From the NCBI RefSeq assembly GCF_002127325.2, contig NC_035444.2, forward strand, positions 83,813,675 through 83,877,674: a stretch of 64,000 nt of DNA. Direction: 5' to 3'. Position numbers and translations under genes: made by a program. This document shows, piece by piece, positions 43,625 to 55,488 of this stretch; the stretch's first letter is position 1; each line of letters opens with the position of its first letter. This stretch comes from Helianthus annuus. Lineage: Eukaryota; Streptophyta; Magnoliopsida; Asterales; Asteraceae. A model generated the notes under the pieces. The model ran no database searches. It was not told the DNA's origin and saw only the letters and a program-made list of their open reading frames with translations.

Positions 43625-43865
43625 CACTTACGTAAAACCTATGTAAACATGTACTTACCACTGTCCTCAGGTTTCGAGGGACACTTACGTAAAACCTACG
43701 TAAACTCACACATGCCACTGTCTTCTGGGCTAGGAAGGACACTTACGTAAAGCCTACGTAAACCCCACGCGTACCACTGTCCTCGGGTAAAGAAGGGCAC
43801 TTACGTAAAACCTACGTATACCTTGTACGTACTACAGTTCTCGGGTTAAGAAGAACACTTATGGT
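43625..43865 (+). repeat. Four 60-bp tandem units with CTTACGTAAAACC
   Basis: Each unit holds GGACACTTACGTAAAACCTA, then ACGTAAAC and CACTGTCCTCGGG. TACGTA in each unit is a palindrome. Confidence 0.87.
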
Positions 43866-44542
43866 TATAAATAGTCTAGTGTATATGCAAATATGGGAAG
43901 CCACCCACTAATAGAACATACTATCGGCCTAGTAGAGCCACATGTTATGAAAGGTACTTACTATTAAGAACTTGCTTACTGTGAACTCGCTCAACTAGTT
44001 GTTGACTCTCTGTTACATGCCTTGCAGGTCGTTAGGTATACATGGAGCTTGCGCTGGGAGGCGCGGTCGTTGTGGACAAGGATCGTGAATGCTTTGATTA
44101 AACATTTGACATTTCATACTTTACTTATGTTAAGCTTTTACTCATATGCTTCCGCTAAACGTTGAATTTATACTTATGTTTTGAACACCTTTCATATGGA
44201 TTGGTTTGGTTAAATTACATTTACTTTTACTATTTACGTTGTTCAATATGATTGGTGGCTTGATCCTGGTCAGTCACGCTCCCAAGCGGTGATGCTCCGC
44301 GGGTGGATTTTGGGGGTGTGACAAGCCATCTCCTTCTCCCTTTCTTCTTCTTTTCACATTCTTCCTCTCATTGTTCTTCATTTTCAAATTCTTTGGCGTT
44401 TTCATGAACTGTTTGCTCTTTAATGGCGTTTTCTTTTTCAGCCATCTCCTTTTCCCCTTCTTGTTCATTTTCATCTCCTAGTACCACCTCATTTTCATCC
44501 TCAGTTTCTTGTGTATCTTCTTCTGTTTCAGCTGGCATTTCT

Positions 44543-45267
44543 TGTTGGAAGTTATAGTGTGAATGGAAAGTCACAAGTGGTAAAACCACTTTGTCCCACG
44601 TCGGAGTGGGAACAAAGTGATAGGCTATTTATAAGGTGAATCCTTAACCAACCCTTTGAAGTCTTATGACATGTTTTACCTCAAGTCCTGCCCCCGCGCG
44701 CGCAGGGTGGGTGCAAAAAATGGAATCGGAATTAGTTGAACTCGCGTATGCCCGCACGTCCTGTGGACACGAATGCAGTTCCAAAAACCTGGGTCCGCGT
44801 GGAGCGGTTTTTTGCACTCTTGACTTTCAGTTTTTTGAAACTGAAATGAATGAATGAGATCATTATTTCGTTTTCAAATCCTAACAGCTGTAGTCATGAA
44901 TTATCAGTCAGTTTTGTAACCGATATACACTAATGACCATTATATGGTCTTTTATTTGCTGATTTTGGTTATGGGTTCTGGCACTAAAAATCAAAGACTA
45001 GGCTGATCAGTTGAGACACACAAAAACAACTTCTCTTCTCTCTATCTCAGTTTCTGCAACACAGCTTCTTGTTCTTTTTAGGCAAGTGCTCAAGTCCGGC
45101 AGTGCGCGGTGCTGCTTCGAACCGGCGTACCCTGGGAACAGACGACGAATCTGTTTAAGGGAATTGTGTTAAACACAAGCCCGGTTCAATCGTTTACTAT
45201 TTCTGCAATTTATTTTTTCCACTTCTGATTAATCTGCAGTTCTGAGCAGCGGTTACTTTTTCTAACA
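44543..45267 (+). repeat. 5' LTR of the second complete Copia element
   Basis: Contains a TATTTATAAGG TATA-like motif near 44627 and a second TATA-like start region near 44985. A TTTTAGGCAAG stretch and a GC-rich block (CCCGCGCGCGCAGGG) near 44690-44705 are also present. A truncated relative of this LTR lies at 62425-62815. Confidence 0.88.
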
Positions 45268-45314
45268 AACTTAAACAGACTTGTTTACTAATTGTTCTTA
45301 TTGTTCTTTTCAGA
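45268..45314 (+). other. Leader between LTR and gag, no standard primer site
   Basis: AACTTAAACAGACTTG follows the LTR, then a T-rich stretch ending TTCTTTTCAG just before the ATG, which looks like a 3' splice site. The usual tRNA-Met complement is absent. Confidence 0.45.
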
Positions 45315-48300
45315 ATGGAAACCCCTGTGACCACTGCTGTTTCTACAGTCGTCACTGCTGTTATGACTTCCGCTGTTGCTGTCATAACCGGTCTGGTTGC
45401 ACCGTTGCCTAATGCAGTTTCGCATGCTGAAAAACCAGAGAAATTCAATGGTGTGAATTTCAAACAGTGGCAGCAAAAGATGTTCTTTTATCTGACCACG
45501 CTGAATCTGGCAAGGTTCTTGACTGAACCTAAACCCCATGTTGATGAAGGGGAAATGGATGCTCAAACTGTGAGCGCGATGCATGCTTGAAATCATTCGG
45601 ATTTCCTGTGCCGCAACTTTATCTTGAATGGTTTGGTGGACACATTGTATAATGTGTATTGCAAAGCCAAAACTGCCAAAGAATTATGGGAGTCGTTGGA
45701 TCGCAAATACAAAACAGAAGATGCGGGCACTAAGAAATTCATGGTGGCTAAGTTCTTGGACTTTAAAATGATAGATGCTAAAACTGTCATGAGCCAAGTC
45801 CAAGAATTGCAAGTTATTCTTCATGATATTCATACGGAAGGAATGGTCCTCAGTGAGACATTCCAAGTTGTGACAATGATTGAAAAACTGCCACCAAGTT
45901 GGGTTGATTTCAAGAACTATCTCAAGCATAAGAGAAAGGAGATGACCATTGAAGATCTCGTTGTTCGTCTTCGTATTGAAGAAGATAACAAATTGGCTTT
46001 GAAACGGATTGATGGTCCTGAAATAGTGAAGGCCAATCTTGTTGAATATGGCCAATCTTCAAAGGGAAAAAACAGTGGAAAAGGTGGAAAGAAAGGTCAT
46101 GGGAAACGCTCCAACCTTGGTCCTAAAGGAGGAGTTGGGAAAAAGAAGTTCCAAGGAACTTGTTATAATTGTCAAAAACAAGGCCACAAGGCTAGCGAAT
46201 GCAAGCTTCCCAAGAAGAAGGAAAATGCTCAACAAGTGAACATGGTAGATGAAGTCGATAAGCTTGTTGCCATGGTCACGGACCTCTCGATTTTGGTCAC
46301 GGAAGTGAATACAGTTGGGCAAAATAACAAGGATTGGTGGGTCGATACGGGGGCTACCCGACATGTGTGCTTTGACAAAAGCCTTTTCAACACCTTCAAG
46401 GAGGTGACTAATGGAGAAAAGGTTTTCATGGGAAATTCTACCATGGCAGAAATAAAAGGCGAGGGTAACGTGGTTTTGAAGATGACTTCTGGAAAAGAAC
46501 TCACATTGTCCAATGTGTTGTATGTTCCAGAAATTCGTAAGAACCTTGTTTCGGGGTGGCAATTGAACAAGTTTGGGTTCAAAATGGTGATTGAGTCGGA
46601 TAAGGTCGTGTTGACCAAAAATGGTGTGTATGTTGGTAAGGGCAATGCCCTAAATGGAATGTTTAAACTCAATGTAATTGTCGTGAATGCAATGAAAGAA
46701 AACGCTACTAGTTCTACTTACTTGATTGAGTCTTCTAATCTTTGGCATGGTAGACTAGGTCACGTAAATTATAATTCCATTCGTCGTTTAATCAAATCTG
46801 ATTGCATACCAACATTCGATATCGACTCAATTAATAAATGTGAAACTTGTGTAGAAGCAAAACAAACAAAATCGTCATTCAAAAAGGTTGAACGAATCAC
46901 CGAACCCCTCGAGATGATCCACACTGATGTGTGTGATCTAAAAGCAATTCCTACTCGTGGTGGGAACAAGTACTTCATCACGTTTATTGATGATAGTACA
47001 AGGTATTGCTATGTGTACTTACTTAAGAGTAAGGACGAGGCTGTTGACAAGTTTATCTTGTTCAAAGCCGAAGTTGAGAATCAACTAAATCGGAAAATCA
47101 AAATCGTAAGGAGCGATCGAGGAGGTGAATATGTTTCACCTTTTATTGACATATGTGCAAAAAGTGGAATCATCCATGAACTCACAGCTCCTTACTCCCC
47201 TCAATCAAATGGCATAGTGGAACGGAAAAAATCGTACCTTGAAAGAAATGATGAATGCCATGATGATAAGTTCTGGTGTAAACCAAAACATGTGGGGGGA
47301 AGCAATCTTATCGGCAAATTATGTGTTGAACATGATACCCAATAAGAAAAAGAATGTAACGTCTTACGAATTATGGACGGGAAAGAAAGCACCATATAAA
47401 TCCTTGAAAGTGTGGGGGTGTCTAGCTAAGGTGGTGGTCACACCACCTAAACGCCTACTAATAGGTCCCAAAACGGTGGATTGTGTACTTATAGGATACA
47501 CCCGTCCTTATGGTCCTTATCGTTTTATTGTGCATGGTTCCAAGAACCCTGGAATATGCAAAGGCACCATAATCGAATATAAGGATGCAACGTGGTTTGA
47601 ACATGTGTTCCCATGCTTAGATAGAAGTGAACCGAGTTCTTCTAGACCGGTTGAGGAAATTGTTCCCGAGGGTGTAGTTGAAAACGATGAACCTCGAGAA
47701 CAATCTAAGAATGAGGAAGTTGAAATTAGGAAAAGTAAACGGCAAAGGACTAAAAAATCCTTTGGTCCTGAGTTTCTTACCTATATGGTAGAAGATGAAC
47801 CTCAAACGTACTAACAAGCGGTACATTCCTCAGAAGGACCTCAGTGGAGGGAGGCAATCAAAAGTGAGATAGACTCTATCTTACAGAACCATACTTGGGA
47901 ACTAGTGGATCTTCCTTAAGGATGTAAACCACTAGGATATCGATGGAACTTCAAGAAGAAGATGAAACCAGATGGAACCATCGATAAGTACAAAGCAAGG
48001 TTGGTGATCAAAGGATATAAACAGCGAGAAGGTTTAGATTACTTTGATACATATTCGCCAGTTACGCGAATAAAATCCATCAGGTTGGTGCTTGCCATTG
48101 CCGCCATTAGAAATTTGGAAGTTCACCAAATGGATGTGAAAACAGCTTTCTTGAATGGAATTCTAGAGGAAGAAATCTACATGGAGCAACCCGAAGGCTT
48201 CACAGCTATTGGGCAAGAAAAGAAAGTGTGTAAACTTGTGAAATCCTTGTATGGATTGAAACAAGCTCCAAAACAATGGCATCAAAAGTTTGATCATGTC

Positions 48301-49236
48301 ATGCTTGATGTTGGGTTCAAAATCAATGAATGTGACAAGTGTGTGTATGTGAAGGACACATCTGATGGATATGTCATTTTGTGTCTATATGTAGATGATA
48401 TGCTCATTGCTGGAAGCGATGACAAAATCATAAAATCCACAAAGAACATGGTAAAAGCAAGATTTGACATGAAAGACATGGGTCTTGCGGATGTGATTTT
48501 GGGGGTCAAAATCACGCGAACCCAAAGTGGACTCGTTTTAAGTCAATCCCAATATATGGACAAAATTCTTGAGAAGTTCAATGCAAATGACTCTAATGAA
48601 GCTAGAACTCCACTTGACACAAGTCAAAATCTAGCCAAGAATAGAGGTGAACCCGTAAACCAATTGGAATACTCAAGAATTATTGGTAGGTTGATGTATC
48701 TTATGAGTTGTACTAGGCCGGACATAGCATTTGCTGTGAGCAAGCTAAGTAGATACACAAGCAACCCATGTTCAATGCATTGGAACTGTATCACTCGGTT
48801 GCTTCGCTACTTAAGATACACTTGGGAATACGGGTTGCATTATAACAGATATCCAGCAGTTATAGAAGGACACTACGATGCAAATTGGATATCTGACACG
48901 AATGATTCCAGAGCAACAAGTGGGTATGTATTCACACTTGGAGGTGCAGCGATATCGTGGAAATCATCAAAACAAACGGTTATTGCTAGATCCACGTTGG
49001 AATCTGAGTTCATCGCTTTAGATAAAGCAGGTGAAGAGGCAGAATGGCTACGTCAATTTGTTGAGGATATACCAAGATGGCCTAAGCCGGCAACGGCCAT
49101 TTGTATACATTGTGATAGCCAATCGGCACTTGGCAGAGCTCGTAGCACAATGTATAATGGTAGGAACAGACATATCAGACGTAGACATAATATGATACGA
49201 CAACTAATCTCTACAGGAATTATCACTATTGACTAC

Positions 49237-49268
<32 letters not shown>

Positions 49269-49362
49269 GACAAAAGGCCTAAGTAGAGAGTTAGTGCAGA
49301 AGTCGTCCATGGGAATGGGATTGAAGCCCTTGAAAAATGAAGTTCATATGATGGAAACCTAA
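45315..49362 (+). pseudogene. Copia gag-pol with three stops and one frameshift
   Basis: One long reading frame coding for Gag (KFNGVNFKQWQQKMFFYL; zinc knuckle CYNCQKQGHKASEC), protease (WWVDTGATRHVC), integrase (LWHGRLGHVNYNSIRRL, CETCVEAKQ, HTDVCD, RSDRGGEY, NGIVERK), reverse transcriptase ([21 protein letters not shown]) and RNase H ([25 protein letters not shown]). It is broken by a TGA at 45588-45590 (a TGG to TGA type change before NHSDFLCRN), a frameshift near 47230 just after the integrase ERK motif, and TAA stops at 47812 and 47917. Domain order and total length are normal for Copia. The near-identical LTRs show these lesions are recent or arose with the copy. Confidence 0.9.
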
Positions 49363-49917
49363 CTCAATAGACTGGAGATCCCAAGAATTGAGTTCAATAG
49401 GAAAACCTAATTGTATGAATAAACGAGGTCACTGGGGGGGGGGATAGCCCTACGCATTTAATAAGGTAGTCTATTATAAAGATTAATAAACTTCCTAGTC
49501 CATTCCTAAAAGTGACAAGTGTGAGGCTAAGCCTATGGCTTTTAATGATTCGACTAAGGTAACCATACATAGTGAATCACCTATGTGAGAGAGAAGTGGG
49601 GTCGCTTCGAAGGGTATTGTTGGGGCACAATACCTAATGGCTCTCGCAGAACCAGGCATCATGTTCATGACCATAACGAACATAACTATGAGGACCTGAC
49701 TTTGTCAGGGATAGTCTTGTGTGAAGTGCATTGTCGTCTACACAAACGGCAGACGAGTTCAAAGACATCGAGTTCTACTCAGAGCTAGTGGGCTAAGTGC
49801 ATTTCATGAGCGAAGGTTCAAAGGGTAACACCTACCTATCGTATGCAAAACTCAACTGCTGAAATGTAATAAGGAGTTATGTTGTTTCTGAGATCGACCT
49901 CCATTCATGTGGGGGAT

Positions 49918-50639
49918 TGTTGGAAGTTATAGTGTGAATGGAAAGTCACAAGTGGTAAAACCACTTTGTCCCACATCGGAGTGGGAACAAAGTGATAGGC
50001 TATTTATAAGGTGAATCCTTAACTAAGCCTTTGAAGTCTTATAACATGTTTTACCGCAAGTCTTACCCGCGCGCGCAGGGGGGGTGCAAAAAATGGAACC
50101 GGAATTACTTGAACTCGTGTATGCCCGCACGTCCTGCGGACACGAATGCAGTTCCAAAAACCCGGGTCCGCGTGGAGCAGTTTTTTGCACTATTGACTTT
50201 CATTTTTTGAAACTGAAATGAATGAATGAGATCATTATTTCGTTTTCAAATCCTAACAGCTGTAGTCATGAATTATCAGTCAGTTTCGTAACCGATATAC
50301 ACTAATGACCATTATATGGTCTTTTATTTGCTGATTTCTGTTATGGGTTCTTGCACTATAAATCAAAGACTAGGCTGATCAGTTGAGACACACAAAAACA
50401 ACTTCTCTTCTCTCTATCTCAGTTTCTGCAACACAGCTTCTTGTTCTTTTCAGGCAAGTGCTCAAGTCCGGCAGTGCGCGGTGCTGCTTCGAACCGGCGT
50501 ACCCTGGGAACAGACGATGAATCTGTTTAAGGGAATTGTGTTAAACACAAGCCCGGTTCAATCGTTTACTGTTTCTGCAATTTATTTTTTCTACTTCTGA
50601 TTAATCTGCGGTTCTGATCAGCGGTTACTTTTTCTAACA
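49918..50639 (+). repeat. 3' LTR of the second complete Copia element
   Basis: 722 bp, differing from the 5' LTR by a small number of substitutions (for example CCCACGTCGG versus CCCACATCGG) and short indels. Confidence 0.9.
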
Positions 50640-51867
50640 TTTTTTTGGCGTTTTCATCAACAAATTTTGAGATGTTCTCTAACAATGTCATACATTGTGA
50701 GTATTTAATGTGTACCAGGAGGTTGTTTGGGTATTCAGTCTTTGACTGTTTTAACAATGCGCTCATTTTATTGTAATAGTCTTCTAATTCTTTGTATGCT
50801 CCATCCAATTTATCAGCCATTTCCTGTTATATTAAATAAAAGGATTTTGTTCATCATGGTGTTTTTTTTTTTGAAATTTATTATTTGAACAACATACCTC
50901 TTCAGGTTCTTTGTTTTGTTCTTCTTCATCAGCAAAAATGTTGTCATACTGTGTTACTCCTCTGATAAGAGCATGGTTTCCTAATGCAGAAACTTCAAAC
51001 ATCGTTTCCCGGCTTTCTATATCCTCATTCGCCATCTTTGAAGTGAAGCCTCTTCATCATCATTGAAGGGCATGGCGTTTTGCACCTCATAGTTATAATG
51101 ATCATCATGATCAAAACCATCATCATCATCAAACTCATCATCATGCTCATCGACCTTGTGAACCTCATCTTCATCTTCATTCTCAACATCATCACCATCA
51201 TCTTCATCATGAACAACAATCTGCATTTTTCTTGTTTTTTGGGGCTTGCTTCCTTTACCTTTTTTGACTGTTTTCCTTTTTACTTCATTGCCCACAAGGT
51301 GTTTGCCATTGCACTCTCAAATAAGTCAAGAGTTTCTGTTGTAACCCACTTAATTGGGCATCCTTCTTTTTGGTCCCATTTTTTCATATTGCAAGCATCG
51401 TTCACCAAGGCAAGCTGTAACAAAATAGATTTTCAAATGATAGATATTTTTTGGCATTTTAATGACACACAAATGAATAGTGAAATTTTATTCTTACCGC
51501 AAGTATGATCAGTGGCCCTGTGTAATGCTTTTTGGGAGCCCATGCGGTTTTGGCGTGTTGCAAGCATTGGATGATATAACTACACCAGTTCATTTGGTTT
51601 ATTTGGACGTCTGGTGTAACATTGTGCAAGAATTGTTTGTTGACGGCTGCATTGTCAGTTGCATGCCCCATTATAATGAAGAATGCTACAAGGAAATTTA
51701 GGTAGAAGTTTCTCCCAAAGCCATGCATCATAGGCAAAACGTTATCAAAGTATATCCTCACACTTGGTCTAGTAACCCAGCCCAACCCTCGTAACTGTGC
51801 TTTCCACTCAGCCTCTCGGAACTGTGCTTTCCACTCAGCCACCACGTGGTCTTTAGCTGTTGGTCTT
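50640..51867 (-). pseudogene. Middle part of the Ulp1-element gene
   Basis: Minus-strand exons between the Copia element and the solo LTR. They hold NWCSYIIQCLQHAKTAW and HYTGPLIILAV up to a GTAAGA donor at about 51500, then an exon with CNMKKWDQKEGCPIKW. A basic stretch (KRKTVKKGKGSK) and a run of Asp/Glu/His (51030-51220) follow. The last fragment has MADKLDGAYKELEDYYNKMS and ends ISKFVDENAKK at the Copia insertion. Function unknown. The acidic run is encoded by a TCATCA repeat. Confidence 0.6.
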
Positions 51868-54800
51868 TGTCACACCCTGATATTTCCATGTATTACCGGT
51901 GGGCCCGGTGGGGAGTATCGTGACGTAGTTGATATCATCATAGTCAAATAATCACAGTTCAATGCACAACGGAAGTCTAAAGTAATAATAATACAAACCG
52001 ATTCGAAAGTATAATAAAGTATTACACAACGGTTGTATATGGATCCACGGGCGGATCTTAAAACAGAAAAATAAACACTGTTCAACAGACTTTAGACGTC
52101 TAGAACTTGCAAGATTCCTTATTAACGCCCTGAGCTCCCAACCAATTACGTACAATACCTGACACTTATATTTTTGGAAAATACGTCAGTTTACACTGGT
52201 AAATACAATTAACTGACTTTTTTGAAAACATTTATGAAAAATGAATTAAATGCACAAGACACAAATATCCTTTTATAACTTGGGACACTTATATAAAAAT
52301 AATCTTGTATACAGATTTACTTGTTCGTTATACATTCAGGGCCCGATATAGAGAAAATAAGTTAAAAGTATTTACCTGAGCTTAAAATACAATTTATACT
52401 CAGCCGTATGTTCTAATCAGCAAGCACAAGTACCTCTATTGGGGCTCTCAATCTGGAACGAAGGTTTTATTAACCTATTAGATTCCTAACGGGTCTTACT
52501 TAAGTTTAAACTTAGACCGATTAGTTTTAAAGAAAGGTATACGGTTCAAAACGCATGATTAAGCGAAGACCGGAATAGAATGTGATTTAGACCCGACAAG
52601 TTTGAAGACTTGTATAATATGGGTAAACTAAACACATTCTGGATTTTGAGATAAAAATGATAAGGTTTGACCCGTTTTGGTTAATTTATGCAAACTAGTT
52701 ACATAAACCGCACCGAATGCAAAAATGCGTAACGGGTAAACAAATGAGTCATGAACAGGTTTCCTAAGTTAATATTCCTTAAATATGTTGTGATATCAGT
52801 AGGATACCTTCCATTATGCCCAAAACGAATTTAAACTCAAATTAAGCCCCGTAGGGGTATTTTGGTCATTTTAAAGGTTATAAAAGAGATTAAACATTAA
52901 TCTGAGGTTCAGGTCTGAAATGATCAGTAAAAATATTTAATTTAATAAGTTATATTAGTAGAGTATTGCATATATGTGAAATTTATCATTTATAACCAAA
53001 CTATGCACCGAAGGGGCATTTTGGTAATTTCACATAAGCTTTAAAGGTCAAATTTGGAAATCTGAGTTCAAAACTTTTGCTTACTGTTAAAGTATAAAAA
53101 TTTACTTAAAACATCAGTAGGTATTAAGTCTTATATGATAAAAATAGTTTTAATCCATACTATGCGTTTAAAACGCGTAAAAGTCGGTTTTAAGCGATTT
53201 TTGGGTTACAATAGGAAATCTGAGTTTTTGAATAGTTTATAAAGTTCAAAATATTTTATTTATCATATTAAATCAGTAGAAAAAAGTTTGGTATCAAAAT
53301 GTTATGTAAAACTTATTTTATTAGCAAAAAGGGTATAACCGACAATTACCGAATTAAAGCAAGAACCCTATGTTATGCTCAGTTTAAAAATAAATAAAAA
53401 TCTTCAAAAATCCCAAAATATTATATTACATCAGTGGGTAAAAGTTTGGTGTCAAAATTTGGGTTTAGATAGGCTTTATGCTAATAATGTCGTTTAATTA
53501 ATAAAAAGCTTTCTAATTACGATATTGAGCATAACTCGTAATTCAGACCTCAAACTGATGTCAAATTTTTAGGACATGTTTATAAATCAGTAATAAAGGT
53601 TTTTGTCCTCTCACATTTTCAAAAATCTCATTTTAAGGTCAAAAGGGCATAATGGTCAACATTTAAGCATATAACGGAAACATGCAAATGAATCGGATAG
53701 ATTAGGAACCAAGTTGTATAATCTCAGAGGGTTATACTAACCTATAACTTGATCCTAATGGAACTTTAAGGCATGTCTAAACTAAGTTAAATCGGTTCTG
53801 AACTGAAAGTCAAAGCAAAAGTCTACTTTTGCGACTTTTGGTTCCAAACCTAGCCTAAATTCAGAATTGTCGGGTTGAACATGCCTAGACATGTTCAATT
53901 AATATTTACCAAGTTATTAAAGTGACAAAACTGATTTTATTGCCTTTACATCATTTGTAATGAATTTTGTTTAAAAACCGCGAACGCTTGACTTTTCGGC
54001 TTTAAGAGCCAAACAATTGACTAAGCACGAAAGGAACACTTACAAGTGGTCCTTAGGACTGAAGGAGGTTCTCAAAAAGTCCAAGATCCTCTTAGAATCA
54101 TAGAGCAAGCAGATTGGAATGAATGAAGTGTGAAGAAAGCCAAAACAAGTGGGTATATATAGGATTTTGAGAACCGTTAGGATCGTTTCTCGTAAACCGA
54201 GCTTCAATCTTGGCCCTCCATGTGTACCCACTGATTTGGAATACTATGGGTGTCCAAAACCAGCTCATGGTATTGAGAGTTTTGCATAAATAACCCCTGA
54301 AATTCGATCTAGTTGCTAAATCAAAGAATCTGCCCAGATCAGTCTCTGGCGCCCCGCGAGAGGCCTCTCGCGCCCCGCCAGAGACCAAAATGGCAGAATA
54401 TCAACTTTGGTCCCTGAATGTGTAAAACTTGCTTTTCGATGCATTTTTTACATGTTTAAGCCCCGTTAACCTCATTTCAAGGCTCTATAATGAAGTTAAA
54501 GTATAGGGAATATGAAACATCCTCAAAAACATCTCGGATGTCGGTTCGTTTGGCCGTACGATTGCGTGGTTCGGCTAATTACGACGAAACACGAACGGAC
54601 GCGAAAAACGATCCAAATTATGCGACGAATGGGATTTTATCAAGCCAATCATTAAAATAAAATATTTTAATGATTACATAAATTTTTGGATGTCCGGATA
54701 TATTCAGAACGTAAGATATGCGCGAAAATACAAACTTATGCACTTTTTGACGCTTTTAGTCCCTGTTGATCAAATAAGTTTATTTTTGCGCACCAAACAC

Positions 54801-55488
54801 CTCTAAGCCTATTTCTAAGCTATGTAAAGGATATTTAGGGCATGTTTAACTTATGATCATATTCCGGAAGGTTCGATACCATACGAATCGGCAGATTTTT
54901 GCAGTTTGACACAAATAGTCCCTTTAATGCGCAAACTTGCGCATATCATCGTTTAATAGCATTGAAGCCTTATCTAATCCATATTAGGCATTCTTAGGAG
55001 TGTTATAAAATATCACGATGCTTCGGGTTCGTAAAAAGGTCATTCAGAGGTATAATTAAACATATTGACGCTTTTAACCCCTTAAACTTGCAAAGTTGCG
55101 CGTAACGTCACTTAAAGGCATAAAAACCTTAGTTGGCCAATATTTGGCATCCCCGAGAGTATAATCAACCATCATGAAGTTCTCGGTTTGTTAAAAGGTC
55201 ACTCAGAGGTAAGAATTAACATGTTGACGCTTTTAACCCTTCATTGCGCAACTTTCAGTTAATTACGCAAACGGCTTACTCTTGATCAACAAGTGGCTCA
55301 TATGTGAATAGGAACACCGCGTAACGTCATTCGAAGTCTTATACTAAGAATGTTGACACTTTTAGTCATTTCGCATTCAAAGTTTTCGATTTTTCGAAAA
55401 ATTTGTCCCTTAAATTCAACGTTTGACTTTATTAGGGTTTATTACACGTGTCAATACATCATTGGACGTGATTTTACGAGGTGTTACA
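51868..55488 (-). mobile_element. 3.6-kb solo LTR with perfect target duplication
   Basis: Read on the minus strand it starts TGTAACACCTCGTAAAATC and ends TATCAGGGTGTGACA. GTCTT is duplicated at 51863-51867 and 55489-55493. It contains CCTATATATACCC on the minus strand near 54154-54166 as the probable TATA box, and a GC-rich hairpin at 54342-54385. No gag or pol. It disrupts the conserved N-terminal region of the Ulp1-element gene. Confidence 0.87.
54342..54385. repeat. GC-rich hairpin in the solo LTR
   Basis: GTCTCTGGCG-CCCC-GCGAGAGG is followed directly by CCTCTCGCG-CCCC-GCCAGAGAC. The arms pair except for the two CCCC blocks, which would form an internal loop. Confidence 0.8.

Larger units (their letters stand above)
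42114..44323 (+). mobile_element. Solo LTR with three kinds of tandem array
   Basis: Starts TGTGACAACCCGTAAC and ends GGGGGTGTGACA. Perfect 5-bp duplications AGCCA lie at 42109-42113 and 44324-44328. 2210 bp. No internal retrotransposon region. The ends suggest a Gypsy family different from that at 15625-37483. Confidence 0.88.
44543..50639 (+). mobile_element. Copia element with complete LTRs, broken pol
   Basis: 5' LTR 44543-45267 (725 bp) and 3' LTR 49918-50639 (722 bp), both TGTTGGAAGTTATAG...TTTTTCTAACA and highly similar. Flanking 5-mers are TTTCT and TTTTT, one mismatch. A G-rich polypurine tract ATGTGGGGGAT precedes the 3' LTR. A gag-pol ORF lies between. No TGGTATCAGAGC primer site is visible after the 5' LTR. 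Confidence 0.9.

Noticed and set aside
51025..51295. Met/Ile-rich ORFs around TCATCA repeats
   Set aside because: Shadow frames of the Asp/Glu-rich stretch of the Ulp1-element gene.
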